Counted from the first letter of the stretch, positions 26,480 through 36,501 are shown. The stretch is DNA of 64,000 nucleotides from Cytobacillus firmus (GCF_023657595.1 NZ_CP098323.1:2318001-2382000); one strand, 5' to 3'. The notes: generated by a model from the letters alone, not told the origin. Translations and numbers: made by a program.

Positions 26480-27253
26480 TTATGGCCCATCATCAATAAG
26501 TTCGTAGCCTGGAATCAGTTCAGACAGCGGAACAATTTGGGCCTTCTCTTTATATACAGGGATATACTCTTTTAGCACACTAACCATCTTTGTACCTGTG
26601 ATGCCGACATGGCCGATTGCGATGATGCGTTCGTTTTTGACGAGTTTTTCAGCAAGTCTGTCAGCCTGTTTTGTGATATGTGCTGTCGTGTAAATATCAT
26701 CGAAGAAAATATTGTTTTCGACATAAGGAACACCAATTTCATTTGCCAGCTTGCCGACGACGCTTTTTCCGGTTGTTTTGCTGTCAAGATAAAATAATCC
26801 GTGCTCTTTACATACTTCAAGGACAACTCTCATGACCCGTTCATTTTCAGTGGCTCTTGAACCCATATGATGATTCATGCCGACCGCATGGGGCACTTCT
26901 TTAATGGCGCTCTCTACTCTGCTGCGGATTTCTTCATCTGTTAAATCTGTTGTGATGGCCCCCGGCCCAAGCCAGCTCCTTTTTCCTCTTTACGGCTCCA
27001 TCGGCATATGAACAATTACTTCATGCCCATTTTTATTTGCCAGTTCTGCATCTTCTTTTGTCGTTGGCATAAAAGGCATGATGGCAGCCGTCAAGGTTAC
27101 CGGCAGTTCCATCATTTCTTTTGTTCCCTTCATATTGTTCCCAAGATCGTCAATGACGATGGCCAATTCAGGTTTTTGAGAGGCAGCACTTATGGGAGTA
27201 CCTATACTTCCGAATGAAAAAATCAATACAAATATGCTGAAGAATCTCTTCAT
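26480..27253 (-). pseudogene. divergent polysaccharide deacetylase (YibQ-like), one in-frame TAA
   Basis: Read through, the frame gives a complete 256-residue exported protein of the divergent polysaccharide deacetylase family: signal peptide (MKRFFSIFVLIFSFGSIGTP), the first motif LAIVIDDLGNN, VIVHMPMEP, then SWLGPGAITTDLTDEEI, VGMNHHMGSRAT and ITGTKM. The TAA at 26990-26992 falls right after HMPMEP, where the family continues with a few residues before SWLGPGAI; the frame on both sides is the same, so this is a nonsense change, not a frameshift. AAAGGAGG precedes the ATG at 27253. Without readthrough only the first 87 residues would be made. Confidence 0.85.
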
Positions 27254-27307
27254 TTTTCCATCCTCCTTTGCGCTAGCATTCCCTGATTCCCTAAATCCGT
27301 TCCAATA

Positions 27308-27340
27308 CAAAAACTGCCAGGATTTTAAATCCTGGCAGTA
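27308..27340 (-). terminator. terminator of potABCD
   Basis: Perfect stem ACTGCCAGGATTT with its complement, then TTTTTGTATT on the minus strand. Confidence 0.85.
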
Positions 27341-27342
27341 CC

Positions 27343-28416
27343 CTATTTCTTATGCATTTTAAACTCAAGGAAAAGCTCATTATAATAAGCGAGCATCCTT
27401 CTTCCCAGGTTCTCATAAACCTCCAGCCGAGCTGTCATTTCTTCATCCGGATAAAAACGTTCGTCAGAGATTGTTTCTTCGTCCATATATTTCAGCGCCT
27501 CTTTATTTGGCGTTGAATACCCGACGTATTCTGTATTTTGCGCCGCATTTTCTGGGTCAAGAATGAAATTCATGAACTGGTGGGCCGCTTCCGGGTTTTT
27601 AGCAGTCTTAGGGATGACCATATTATCAAACCAGAGATTGGAGCCTTCTTCCGGAACTACATATTCAAGATTATCCTTCTCCCACATAAGCTCCTGTGCC
27701 GTGCCGGACCAAACCACGCCAATGCCGGCTTCATCATTTTCCATCAGCATTCTGATTTCATCACCCACAATCGCTTTAATGTTAGGTGTAAGGCGATCGA
27801 GTTTTTCTTTAGCTTCGATCAAATGGTCTTTATCTTTGTCATTCAGAGAATAATGAAGACTGTTGAGCCCCATGCCCATTACTTCCCTTGCCCCATCAAT
27901 CAGGAGGATCTGGTTTTTTAATTCAGGTTCCCACAGATCATTCCAGCTCGTGATTTCTTTATCACCCAAAATATCGGTATTATAAAGAATACCGACAGTG
28001 CCCCAGAAATAGGGAATTGAATACTCATTTTCAGGATCAAAAGGCAGGTCCATAAAACGCGGATCAATATATTTCAGGTTTGGAATTTTAGAATGATCAA
28101 CCGGCAGCAGCAGGTCTTCTTCCTTCATTTTTTCTATCGCATATTCTGATGGAACTGCAATATCATAAGCTGTGCCGCCCTGTTCAATTTTCGTCATCAT
28201 CGCTTCATTGGAATCGAATGTTTCATAGATGACTTTAATGCCTGTTTCCTGTTCGAACTTATCGACCAGGTCTGCATCAATATAATCGCCCCAGTTAAAA
28301 ATGGTCAATGTATTGCCGCTTGTGTAGCCCTGGGAGGAATTCAGCCCGGAAACGATGTACAACAAGGCGAATGAAACGATTAATACGGCGGCGAGCGCCT
28401 GAATAAGCTTCTTCAT
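27343..28416 (-). CDS. potD: spermidine/putrescine-binding protein
   Basis: The extracellular substrate-binding part of the polyamine ABC importer, 357 residues. It has an N-terminal hydrophobic segment without a lipobox cysteine, so it may stay anchored by that helix, then the family sequence LTIFNWGDYIDADLVDKFEQ and YDIAVPSEYAIEKM. Binding-site Trp and Asp residues are in usual places (PYFWGTVGILYN). Start overlaps the potC stop as ATGA. Confidence 0.93.
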   Translation of the reverse strand: MKKLIQALAAVLIVSFALLYIVSGLNSSQGYTSGNTLTIFNWGDYIDADLVDKFEQETGIKVIYETFDSNEAMMTKIEQGGTAYDIAVPSEYAIEKMKEEDLLLPVDHSKIPNLKYIDPRFMDLPFDPENEYSIPYFWGTVGILYNTDILGDKEITSWNDLWEPELKNQILLIDGAREVMGMGLNSLHYSLNDKDKDHLIEAKEKLDRLTPNIKAIVGDEIRMLMENDEAGIGVVWSGTAQELMWEKDNLEYVVPEEGSNLWFDNMVIPKTAKNPEAAHQFMNFILDPENAAQNTEYVGYSTPNKEALKYMDEETISDERFYPDEEMTARLEVYENLGRRMLAYYNELFLEFKMHKK

Positions 28417-29216
28417 TGCCTTACCCCCATTCCATTCGGCTTCTCATTGCGCTTTGTAATAAAGTAATAGCCTGTAACCAGAATGATGGTAAATAGGAAA
28501 AGCAAAGCGGATAAAGCATTGATATTTAGTGAAACTCCTCTTCTTGCCAGGGAATAAATCTCAACAGACAAAGTGGTAAAGCCATTGCCTGTAACAAAGA
28601 AAGTGACGGCAAAATCATCCAGAGAATAGGTCAGTGCCATAAAAAAGCCTGCGAAAATTCCAGGAGTGATATAAGGGAGAATGACCTTAGTCAGAACATC
28701 CAACCTGCTGGCCCCAAGATCCATGGCAGCATAAATCATCGATGTGCTCATCTCTTCAATCTTAGGCAAAACCATCAGAACGACAATCGGAACACTGAAA
28801 GCGATGTGTGCCAGTAAAACAGATACAAATCCAAGCTTAAGTCCGATCATCGTAAAAAGAATTAAAAACGACGCGCCAATAATGACATCCGGACTGACAA
28901 TCAGCACATTATTCAGTGACAGCAGCGTGTTTTTTACTCTGCGTTTTCGTGCATAAGCAATTGCAAGTGCCCCGGCCACTCCAATGATGGTGGATATCGA
29001 TGCAGATAAAAGAGCAATAATCACAGTGTTCAGGACAATAATGAGCAATCGGGTATCCGCAAACAGCTCCCGATACCAATCCAAAGTAAATCCTTCGAAC
29101 TGATACATGGTTCCTCCGCTGTTGAAGGAATAAAATATTAAGTAAAAGATCGGGGCGTACAGGATGATAAAGATAAGAGCCAAGTAAACTGCCGGCCATT
29201 TTCTGTTCTTTTTCAT
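28413..29216 (-). CDS. potC: spermidine/putrescine ABC permease
   Basis: A 267-residue ABC permease with six helices and the EAA-type loop (YAAMDLGASRLDVLTKVILPYITPG) that contacts the PotA ATPase. It forms the channel with PotB. The ATG directly follows the potB stop (TAA-ATG), so they are translated together. Confidence 0.94.
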   Translation of the reverse strand: MKKNRKWPAVYLALIFIILYAPIFYLIFYSFNSGGTMYQFEGFTLDWYRELFADTRLLIIVLNTVIIALLSASISTIIGVAGALAIAYARKRRVKNTLLSLNNVLIVSPDVIIGASFLILFTMIGLKLGFVSVLLAHIAFSVPIVVLMVLPKIEEMSTSMIYAAMDLGASRLDVLTKVILPYITPGIFAGFFMALTYSLDDFAVTFFVTGNGFTTLSVEIYSLARRGVSLNINALSALLFLFTIILVTGYYFITKRNEKPNGMGVRQ

Positions 29217-30020
29217 TTATAGGATCCCCCGCTTTCTTCTGCCTGTCAGCACCATAATAAGTACCATGGCAATAATCAGGAAGACGGCAATGGTAGAGCC
29301 CATTCCCCAATCCTGTGTTACAAGAAAGTGCTGCTCAATGGCGGTTCCAAGAGTAATGACACGGTTTCCTGCAATCAGTCTTGTCAGCATGAATAATGAT
29401 AAAGCAGGGATAAAGACAATCTGGCATCCTGCTTTCACGCCATCCAGTGTCAAAGGAAAGATAACACGCTTGAATGTTACCCAGGAAGAACCGCCCAAAT
29501 CATTGGAAGCATCCAAAAGCGTTGGATTCAATTCATCTAAAGAATTAAATATCGGCAATATCATAAAAGGAAGAAATATATAGACCGACACAAAGATAAA
29601 GCTGAAATCCGTAAACAGGATTTGTCTTCCGCCGATTCCCATCGCTTCCAGAAAGCTATTCGCAGCGCCATAGGTTCCGAAGATGCCAAGGAAAGCATAG
29701 GCTTTCAAAAGCAGATTAATCCAGGATGGCAGGATGATCAATAAGAGCCACAGCTGCTTATGCTTTGTTTTCGTAAGCAAATATGCAGTCGGATAAGCGA
29801 TCAGCAATGAAAATAAGGTTATTAAAAAGGCATACCAAAAGGAGCTTAGCGTCATTTTTAAATAAACAGGCGTAAAGAATTTGCGATAATTCTCCAATGT
29901 GAATGCCCCTTCAATATCAAAGAACGAATAATACAGGACAAGAAGCAAAGGCGTCACAACAAAGAGGGCAATCCAAAGTACATAAGGAATTAAATAAAAA
30001 TTGCGGGAATTAGTTCTCAT
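29217..30020 (-). CDS. potB: spermidine/putrescine ABC permease
   Basis: A 267-residue ABC permease with six helices ([22 protein letters not shown]) and an EAA loop ([23 protein letters not shown]). The ATG at 30020 was chosen because GAGGGAAGCC precedes it; it overlaps the end of potA by 11 bp. The longer frame upstream runs inside potA and has no ribosome site. Confidence 0.94.
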   Translation of the reverse strand: MRTNSRNFYLIPYVLWIALFVVTPLLLVLYYSFFDIEGAFTLENYRKFFTPVYLKMTLSSFWYAFLITLFSLLIAYPTAYLLTKTKHKQLWLLLIILPSWINLLLKAYAFLGIFGTYGAANSFLEAMGIGGRQILFTDFSFIFVSVYIFLPFMILPIFNSLDELNPTLLDASNDLGGSSWVTFKRVIFPLTLDGVKAGCQIVFIPALSLFMLTRLIAGNRVITLGTAIEQHFLVTQDWGMGSTIAVFLIIAMVLIMVLTGRRKRGIL

Positions 30021-31116
30021 GGCTTCCCTCTTCATAAGCTTCCAGACGCTTATCAAATTCCTCTTCGGTTTCCCCATGCCTCATGACGTGGATCGCTTCA
30101 GGATCAAAATGTAGGCCAATTTGGTCCCCGACGGTCGCCTTTTTGGTTGAATGGACGAGCCACTCATTGCCATCGCTGTCATAGCAGCTGATCTCATAAT
30201 GCACTCCCCTGAATAGCTGGGAGTCAACTTTAACCTTCAGCTTCCCATCATCCGGGGCTGTAATAGCGAGATCTTCAGGCCGAATTACGATCTCAATCTC
30301 TTCATTGGGCTCAAAGCCTCCGTCAACACACTCAAATAACCTTCCGGCAAACTGGACCTGATAATCCTTGATCATTGTTCCGGCAACAATATTGGATTCA
30401 CCAATAAAATCTGCTACAAAGCGATTGATCGGCTCGTCATAAATATCAGTAGGAGTACCGCTCTGCTCAATGCTTCCGCTGTTAAGCACGAAGATTTCAT
30501 CTGACATGGCAAGTGCTTCCTCCTGGTCATGTGTGACAAAAATAAACGTGATGCCAAGATTCCTCTGCAGCTCCCTAAGTTCATACTGCATTTCGGTCCG
30601 CAGCTTCAGGTCAAGTGCGGATAGGGGCTCATCCAGGAGAATTACCTCAGGCTCATTGACAATAGCCCTTGCGATGGCAACACGCTGGCGCTGCCCTCCT
30701 GACATTTCTTTAATTTCCCGGTTTTCATAGCCTTCAAGGTTTACAAACTTCAGCGCTTCTTTTACTTTTTTCTCAATCTCCGCTTTCTTCATTTTTTTGA
30801 TTTTTAAGCCGAATGCTATGTTTTCATATACATTCAGATGCGGAAACAGGGCATAGTCCTGAAAAACCGTGTTTACTTGCCTTTTGTTGGCGGGAACATG
30901 ATTAATGACTTTTCCATTAAAATAGATATCCCCTTCAGTAGGTTCAGTAAAGCCGGCAATCAGCCGCAAGATCGTCGTTTTCCCGCAGCCCGATGGACCT
31001 AACAGGGTATAGAACTTCCCGCGTTCAATTTCAAAGCTGACATTTTTTAAAACTGGCGGATCATTATCATATCTTTTTGTCACCGAATTAAAACGGATAA
31101 TGGTGTTATCTGTCAT
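30010..31116 (-). CDS. potA: spermidine/putrescine ABC transporter ATPase
   Basis: A 368-residue ABC ATPase: Walker [11 protein letters not shown]-loop [11 protein letters not shown], signature [13 protein letters not shown], Walker [13 protein letters not shown], switch His in VTHDQEEAL, and a C-terminal TOBE domain from about 280. First gene of the potABCD operon. AGGGAGAG precedes the ATG. No regulator gene adjoins, unlike some Bacillus loci. Confidence 0.95.
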   Translation of the reverse strand: MTDNTIIRFNSVTKRYDNDPPVLKNVSFEIERGKFYTLLGPSGCGKTTILRLIAGFTEPTEGDIYFNGKVINHVPANKRQVNTVFQDYALFPHLNVYENIAFGLKIKKMKKAEIEKKVKEALKFVNLEGYENREIKEMSGGQRQRVAIARAIVNEPEVILLDEPLSALDLKLRTEMQYELRELQRNLGITFIFVTHDQEEALAMSDEIFVLNSGSIEQSGTPTDIYDEPINRFVADFIGESNIVAGTMIKDYQVQFAGRLFECVDGGFEPNEEIEIVIRPEDLAITAPDDGKLKVKVDSQLFRGVHYEISCYDSDGNEWLVHSTKKATVGDQIGLHFDPEAIHVMRHGETEEEFDKRLEAYEEGSHEN

Positions 31117-31227
31117 CTAACTCTCCCTATCTATCGAATTTTACAGCACGTATGCCTTGTTAAGTTCAAACGTATAATATCATAGATTGCCCGAAATCTG
31201 TCATATATTGCAATTACTATACAAAAA

Positions 31228-31256
31228 TAACCCCGCATCTTGTATGCGGGATTTCG
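31228..31256 (-). terminator. terminator of queCDE
   Basis: Stem CCCGCAT with ATGCGGG then TTATTTTTG on the minus strand. Confidence 0.75.
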
Positions 31257-31260
31257 GTCG

Positions 31261-31992
31261 CTATACTCCCCGCTTATTGCCCCATACATAGGTATGCAGC
31301 TGCGGAAGTACTTTCACATCTGTCAGCTCATTGTCATGAATCGTTTTTTCAATAAGCCAGTCATATTTATCAAGGAGTCTCTGGAGTAAATTCCGGTCAT
31401 CTGCTGTTACCGTATCATCATTCCCAACCTGCAGATAAAACGGAACCCCGGGATAACGCTTATGAACGTCTTTCGCATATTCATAATCCGCATCATCAAA
31501 AACAACGATCTTCAGAGAGAACTGCTGATCTTCCCTTCTGCCGGCCTGCAGTTTATTCACGATCAGATCGAGCACTTCAAAGTCAGTATTCATGCCTGAA
31601 CTCGGCGGCTTTGGGGACAGGGTGAGTTCATCAATTTCATAAAACCAATCCTGCCAGCGGCTTCCCTGTGTTTCCAGACAGAGCTTAATTCGTTCAGCTT
31701 TTAGCAGAGAAATAAATTCACCCAAATTTTTCAGAAGAGCCGGATTGCCGCCCGAAATGGTTACGAAAGAAAATCCGTCTCCGCCGAGTTCTTTGAGCTC
31801 CTTCCAGATCTCATCCGGTTCCATTTGGCGGATGCTGTCCTTCGCACTTCCATCCCAGGTAAAAGAGGAATCACACCAGCTGCAGGAATAATCACATCCT
31901 GCTGTACGGACGAACATCGTTTTCTGGCCAATCACCATTCCTTCCCCCTGAATGGTCGGCCCGAAGATTTCCAATACAGGAATCTTACTCAA
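31261..31992 (-). CDS. queE: 7-carboxy-7-deazaguanine synthase
   Basis: A radical SAM enzyme that contracts 6-carboxytetrahydropterin to 7-carboxy-7-deazaguanine on the way to queuosine. The 243 residues (same as B. subtilis QueE) include the cluster motif CDYSCSWC (Cys33, 37, 40) and VTISGGNPALL. A TTG start at 31992 was chosen: AGGGAG is well spaced, it overlaps the queD stop by eight bases, and the sequence then begins MSKIPVLEIFGPTIQGEG as in the family. Confidence 0.94.
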   Translation of the reverse strand: MSKIPVLEIFGPTIQGEGMVIGQKTMFVRTAGCDYSCSWCDSSFTWDGSAKDSIRQMEPDEIWKELKELGGDGFSFVTISGGNPALLKNLGEFISLLKAERIKLCLETQGSRWQDWFYEIDELTLSPKPPSSGMNTDFEVLDLIVNKLQAGRREDQQFSLKIVVFDDADYEYAKDVHKRYPGVPFYLQVGNDDTVTADDRNLLQRLLDKYDWLIEKTIHDNELTDVKVLPQLHTYVWGNKRGV

Positions 31993-32461
31993 CCTCCATC
32001 CACTCCCTTCTTGCCTCAGCATAGCTTGTTGGAGTTTCAAAAAGGCGCACAAATTCAACTCTTGCACCGTCATATTGCTCTATTCTGTTTTGCAGGCTTT
32101 CTTGCATTTTTTCATAAATCCAGACAACCATATTCTCAGCAGTCGTATTCATCGGGGGCAGAGTTTCATTCAGATACTTGTGGTCAAGAAATATCTCAAT
32201 CTCATTTTTCCAGATTTCTTTTATGTCACCGAAATCAATCATTAACCCTCTGTCATCCACAAATCCGCTTATGCCAAAAATCACCTTGTAGGTGTGGCCG
32301 TGCAGGTTTTTGCATTTGCCTTCATAGCAATGCAGATGATGGGCTGAATCAAAAGTGAATTCCTTGCTGACCATTACACGCTTATGGTGGTATTTCAGCT
32401 GATCCGGCTTAATGTCTTCATTGATTTTTTGGAGTTTATCAACAATCCTAAATCCGTACAT
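31985..32461 (-). CDS. queD: 6-carboxytetrahydropterin synthase
   Basis: Converts dihydroneopterin triphosphate to 6-carboxytetrahydropterin, step one of the pathway after GTP cyclohydrolase. The 158 residues have the zinc histidines (FDSAHHLHCYEGKCKNLHGHTY) and the C-terminal ETPTSYAEARREW. It lies between queC and queE in one operon with tight spacing. Confidence 0.95.
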   Translation of the reverse strand: MYGFRIVDKLQKINEDIKPDQLKYHHKRVMVSKEFTFDSAHHLHCYEGKCKNLHGHTYKVIFGISGFVDDRGLMIDFGDIKEIWKNEIEIFLDHKYLNETLPPMNTTAENMVVWIYEKMQESLQNRIEQYDGARVEFVRLFETPTSYAEARREWMEVE

Positions 32462-32464
32462 GTC

Positions 32465-33124
32465 TTAAAGCGCCCCCTTTTCATTGAGGTATTCTTCAAG
32501 GCCCTTTTGTCTTAAATTGCAGGCCGGACACTCACCGCAGCCATCTGCCGGAATGCCGTTGTAGCATGTCAGCGTATTATTACGCACATACTCAAGGGCA
32601 TCCAAGTCATCTGCCAGTTTCCATGTCTCAGCTTTATTGAGCCACATTAAAGGTGTATGGATCACAAACTGCCCATCCATCGACAGATTCAGTGTGACAT
32701 TCAGTGATTTTATAAACATATCCCGGCAATCAGGGTAGCCGCTGAAATCTGTCTCACACACACCTGTAATAATATGCCTTGCATTAATTTGACTCGCAAG
32801 CACACCGGCAAATGACAGGAATAACAGGTTTCTCCCTGGTACAAATGTAGATGGAAGCCCGCCTTCCTCTCCATCCTTTACTTCGATATCATCACGTGTC
32901 AGTGCGTTTGGCGCAAGCTGATTCAATAGGGACATATCAAGGATATGATGCCTGATTCCCAGATCTTTTGCTATTTGCTGGGCACATTCAATTTCAAGCT
33001 TGTGCCGCTGATTATAATTAAAAGTGACTGCTTCCACCTCGGCAAAACGTTCCTTTGCCCAGAATAAGCAGGTAGTACTATCCTGGCCGCCGCTGAATAC
33101 AACGAGCGCTTTATCATTTTTCAT
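32465..33124 (-). CDS. queC: 7-cyano-7-deazaguanine synthase
   Basis: ATP-dependent conversion of 7-carboxy-7-deazaguanine to preQ0. The 219 residues have the PP-loop SGGQDSTT (11-18) and a C-terminal zinc motif [10 protein letters not shown]. The ATG at 33124 follows AAAGGAG and gives the same length as the B. subtilis protein. First gene of queCDE, behind the preQ1 riboswitch; queF is not adjacent. Confidence 0.95.
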   Translation of the reverse strand: MKNDKALVVFSGGQDSTTCLFWAKERFAEVEAVTFNYNQRHKLEIECAQQIAKDLGIRHHILDMSLLNQLAPNALTRDDIEVKDGEEGGLPSTFVPGRNLLFLSFAGVLASQINARHIITGVCETDFSGYPDCRDMFIKSLNVTLNLSMDGQFVIHTPLMWLNKAETWKLADDLDALEYVRNNTLTCYNGIPADGCGECPACNLRQKGLEEYLNEKGAL

Positions 33125-33147
33125 ATAAAAATTCTCCTTTAACATAG

Positions 33148-33181
33148 AAAAACAGGACCACTAAGAAAGCAGACCTGTTTT
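33148..33181 (-). terminator. attenuator of the preQ1 riboswitch
   Basis: Stem AAAACAGG with CCTGTTTTT and a T-run on the minus strand, just after the aptamer and before queC. Confidence 0.75.
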
Positions 33182-33216
33182 CCTTAGTTTTTTAAAGAGG
33201 GTAGCTAGAACCTCTA
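33182..33216 (-). ncRNA. preQ1-I riboswitch upstream of queCDE
   Basis: On the minus strand AGAGGTTCTAGCTACCCTCT is followed by the A-rich tail TTAAAAAACTAAGG, the known minimal preQ1-I aptamer (stem, loop with CUAGC, pseudoknot tail). Binding of preQ1 should favour the terminator that follows. Confidence 0.95.
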
Positions 33217-33333
33217 CCGTATACACGGATTTTCTATTGAACTATCAGTTTATATTATCATCTTTACCGGAGTTTTAGAAGGTATTACTTATACTCAAAT
33301 AAAAAGTTTTATAATTCTAAATCATGCAACAGA

Positions 33334-33722
33334 TTATCGCAGTCTAACGGGCAGTAAGACCCTCACATCAAGATTCAAAGGAATCAAAGGAGGATAAGTG
33401 GGGGTCAAACTGCCCAATCTAGCTGCGGCTCCTAGGGGCTCGAGGTCATAAGCCAATCAGCTGGTGGGAAGAAAGGCACTTCCCTCCAGCTGCTCGTCTT
33501 ATGCTTGTCACCCCTGGGCAAGTCGCCTCGCTTTATAATGTAAAGGCCCGATTGGTGAGATACAGTGAAACTTGCCGAGGCGCAGGCAGAGGCTTAGTTG
33601 AACCAATCGGGTTCGCAGTGTCGATTGATCGAAGCGCTAGCGGAGATCTTAGCGACACTAGAACGCGACTAACAATCAGTGGGGGATAAGGAAAATCCCC
33701 ACTGATTGAAGTTTCACTTTAT
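33334..33722 (-). repeat. dispersed modular intergenic repeat, copy E (long form)
   Basis: The full 389-bp form: the modules of copy A plus an extra segment of about 125 bp near the GACTGCGATAAA end, with GCTGCGGCTCCTAGGGGCTC, GGTCATAAGCC and the roughly complementary GTCTTATGCTTGTCACC. Nearly identical to copy H at 53101. Its ATAAAG end touches the TAG stop of the neighbouring CBS gene. Confidence 0.92.
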
Positions 33723-34445
33723 CTAATTTTCTGAATCTGCCTCCAGCAGGTCCCAGGCTGTAATGATGCCTTTGGGTTTTTCAGTCGGCTTTCCATTCTC
33801 GGTTACAATGATCCCTTCAAGTTTTTCATTTTTATTTCTGCTCTCCTCAAACATATCCTCCAAATCGAAAATAGAGGTATTCGTTCCGGCAAAGGCTATT
33901 TGATGCTTCGATTTCTTGTTGAAAAGCTCTTTGATTTTCACCTTTTTCAGCTGGATCGTTTCTTCAGTAAAATGCTCTGCCATCCATTTTACAATATCCG
34001 CTGATGTTAACAGCCAGGAATATTCCTCTTCCCGCGAATAAATGGGAAACTGGGAATGCGAGAATTTATTGATAATGGCCAGTACATCTGAAAGCTTGCC
34101 ATCTTCATAAAAATAAAATACCGGTGTGGCAGCAATCGAAATCGCGGTTTTGGGCTTTTCAAAATGGCCGGCAATCAGTTCAATTTTTTCCACCGTTTCC
34201 AGGTGCGGTTCTGCTATATAATAATCCAGATCAATTTTTTCATGGACTATAGCATTTCTCAGTTTGGCAAACTGATGTAAATCATCCTCATATAATCGAA
34301 TCAGCGAATGGTTTTTCTGTATTTCAATCAGCTTATAAAACCTGTCTGTTCTGGCTTGTTTAGCAGATTGTTTCAAGGCCTTGTGAATTCGGTTAAAGGC
34401 TGCCTCAAATCTTTCTGATAAGTTCATTTCTCTATCTGCACCCAC
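33723..34445 (-). CDS. CBS-domain protein with HEPN-like N-terminal part
   Basis: A 240-residue cytosolic protein. The N-terminal 90 residues are helical and hold RNAIVH (Arg63 to His68), which fits the R-x4-6-H pattern of HEPN domains. The rest (about 95-240) looks like two CBS units, the last ending LEGIIVTENGKPTEKPKGIITAWDLL. CBS pairs sense adenine nucleotides. The combination is unusual and the role is unknown. GTG start behind AGGGAGAG; an ATG at 34427 is possible. Stop abuts repeat copy E. Confidence 0.7.
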   Translation of the reverse strand: MGADREMNLSERFEAAFNRIHKALKQSAKQARTDRFYKLIEIQKNHSLIRLYEDDLHQFAKLRNAIVHEKIDLDYYIAEPHLETVEKIELIAGHFEKPKTAISIAATPVFYFYEDGKLSDVLAIINKFSHSQFPIYSREEEYSWLLTSADIVKWMAEHFTEETIQLKKVKIKELFNKKSKHQIAFAGTNTSIFDLEDMFEESRNKNEKLEGIIVTENGKPTEKPKGIITAWDLLEADSEN

Positions 34446-34779
34446 AATAATCTCTCCCTAATTCATAATGTCCCTACTTTATTCCCATATTAGAGGACAA
34501 AATAAACTATGAAGATTCTGGTTCGCCTTCCGGCAGAATAATTTGCACAAATAGAATTTTCAATCTATTATATGATATTATATTCTTTAGCTGAAGACAT
34601 TGCATAAATATATAAGTTTACTAATAAATTTTTTCCTCTTAACGTGAATAAACATAGATTTCCCTTTTTTTAGGAAAGAATAATATGTGTATTTCGTCTC
34701 GGTGAAAAAGGCTATTTATTATTATTGAATAATATTTTACAACCTTCAGCTCCTTACATTTATTGCGAAAGCAGGTGAA
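34446..34779. promoter_or_regulatory. AT-rich upstream region of the pxp cluster, no gene seen
   Basis: About 330 bases between divergent genes, very AT-rich with several TATAAT-like runs (for example ATTATATGATATTATATTC near 34570). Short inverted A/T tracts occur, but no single operator is convincing. It presumably carries both promoters. Confidence 0.45.
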
Positions 34780-35493
34780 ATGATGGAATACACTGTACAT
34801 CCTTTAGGAGATAATGCCGTTCTTATTGAACTTGGGAACGAAATCAGTGAGGATGCACATCAAAAAGTGCAGACACTGACAGCCTTTCTCGAAAAACATC
34901 CTCCAGATTGGATGATTGAATACATACCCGCTTACACAACCGTCACTGTTTTTTATAATCCATTTGAGATCTATCAGCTTTCAGATGGAGAACTTCCATT
35001 TGACTTCATATGTTCTCACCTAAAACCGCTTATGGAAGAGCTGGGGGAAAATAAGGCAAAGGAAGCAAGAATAGTGGAAATTCCGGTTTGCTACGGAGGA
35101 GAATTTGGCCCTGATCTTGATTATGTTGCCGAACATAATGGCCTTACCCCTGATGAAGTAATAGACATTCACTCTTCAGGCAGCTATCTGGTCTATATGA
35201 TCGGCTTTGCGCCAGGCTTCCCTTTTATCGGCGGTATGTCAGAACAAATTGCCGCACCAAGACGGGATACACCCCGGTTAAAAATTCCCGAGCGTACAGT
35301 TGGGATTGCCGGGATGCAGACCGGGATTTACCCCATCGAGACGCCAGGAGGCTGGCAGCTGATCGGGCGTACTCCTGTTAAGCTGTTTCGTCCAATGGAT
35401 GAATCCCCTACTTTGTTAAAAGCTGGGGATAAAATTAAATTCAGGCCAATCAGTCTGGAAGAATACCATCATTGGGAGGAGAAGGATCAATGA
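34780..35493 (+). CDS. pxpB: 5-oxoprolinase subunit B (KipI family)
   Basis: Part of the ATP-dependent PxpABC enzyme that opens 5-oxoproline to glutamate. The 237 residues have the KipI core (IVEIPVCYGGEFGPDLDYVA; YMIGFAPGFPFIGG; PRLKIPERTVGIAG; IYPIETPGGWQLIGRTP). In B. subtilis KipI also inhibits the sporulation kinase KinA. ATG-ATG at 34780 follows GCAGGTGAA; either may be used. First gene of a five-gene rightward set. Confidence 0.93.
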   Translation: MMEYTVHPLGDNAVLIELGNEISEDAHQKVQTLTAFLEKHPPDWMIEYIPAYTTVTVFYNPFEIYQLSDGELPFDFICSHLKPLMEELGENKAKEARIVEIPVCYGGEFGPDLDYVAEHNGLTPDEVIDIHSSGSYLVYMIGFAPGFPFIGGMSEQIAAPRRDTPRLKIPERTVGIAGMQTGIYPIETPGGWQLIGRTPVKLFRPMDESPTLLKAGDKIKFRPISLEEYHHWEEKDQ

Positions 35494-36500
35494 TTAAAGT
35501 GTTAAAGCCTGGACTCCTTTCAAGCATTCAGGATCTCGGGAGAACCGGCTATCAGAAGTTTGGCGTCATAGCCAGCGGGGCCATGGATCCTTTTTCACAT
35601 CGGATGGCCAATCTGCTGTCCGGAAATGAGGAAAATGATCCTGCATTGGAAATAACGATGATGGGCCCAATCCTGACATTTGAAGAAGACACATTAATTT
35701 CAATCTGCGGCGGTGACCTTTCCCCTTCGATCAATGGCCAGCCTATTCGGACATGGCGGTCAGTTTTTGTGAAAAAAGGCAGTGAACTTAAATTCGGAGG
35801 ATGCCAAAAAGGGTGCCGGGCCTATCTGGCTGTTTACGGCGGTTTTGCCGTTCCGGAAGTAATGAACAGTAAATCCACTTACCTGCGCGCTGGTATTGGC
35901 GGCTTTAAAGGCAGAGCATTAAAGGCTGGAGATGTGCTGGAAACCGGCAAACCTTCCCTTCAGTCGTTGAAAATGAATGACTTTTTATCAAAACAGCTCC
36001 TTGATAAAGCTTTTGTTGAAAACGACTGGGGCATTGCTTCAAAACTCATTCCGGAAACTGTGGGGAATCCGGAAATCAGAATCACCAGGGGCCGTCAATT
36101 TGATTTATTTACCCATGAAAGCAGGATTCAGCTTTTTAATCATGCATTTGAGGTGACAGCACAATCTGACAGGATGGGATACAGATTGAAGGGCCCTTCC
36201 CTTGCCCTGTCAGAGCATGCTGAACAAATATCTGAGGCCGTCAATTTTGGGTCCATTCAGGTTCCGCCTGATGGAAATCCGATTGTCCTGCTTGCTGACA
36301 GGCAGACAACCGGCGGATATCCGAAAATTGGACAGGTTGCGGCTGTCGATCTTCCCCTTCTGGCACAAGCTAAACCCGGAGACGCCTTACGGTTTGCAGA
36401 AATATCAAATGAACAGGCGCAGCAATTACTCATTAAGAGAGAAATGAAATTAAAGGAGTTAAAACAAGGCATATTTTTAAAAACCAGAGGAGGAAATTAA
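35490..36500 (+). CDS. pxpC: 5-oxoprolinase subunit C (KipA family)
   Basis: The biotin-carboxylase-carrier-like partner of PxpB, 336 residues, with the family start [27 protein letters not shown] and the end motif [18 protein letters not shown]. The ATG overlaps the pxpB TGA as ATGA, with GGAGGAGAAGG before it, so the subunits are made together. Confidence 0.93.
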   Translation: MIKVLKPGLLSSIQDLGRTGYQKFGVIASGAMDPFSHRMANLLSGNEENDPALEITMMGPILTFEEDTLISICGGDLSPSINGQPIRTWRSVFVKKGSELKFGGCQKGCRAYLAVYGGFAVPEVMNSKSTYLRAGIGGFKGRALKAGDVLETGKPSLQSLKMNDFLSKQLLDKAFVENDWGIASKLIPETVGNPEIRITRGRQFDLFTHESRIQLFNHAFEVTAQSDRMGYRLKGPSLALSEHAEQISEAVNFGSIQVPPDGNPIVLLADRQTTGGYPKIGQVAAVDLPLLAQAKPGDALRFAEISNEQAQQLLIKREMKLKELKQGIFLKTRGGN

Positions 36501-36501
36501 C

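Noticed and set aside
26990..26992. Nonsense codons in three genes as selenocysteine or pyrrolysine sites
   Set aside because: The codons are TAA, TAA and TAG, none is TGA, the replaced residues appear to be ordinary (Tyr, Phe), and Bacillus is not known to use pyrrolysine; mutation or sequence error is simpler.
33501..33689. 62-codon frame inside repeat copy E (also in copy H)
   Set aside because: It lies entirely in the hairpin-rich repeat, has no ribosome site of its own, and the two copies differ by amino-acid-changing bases; more likely chance.
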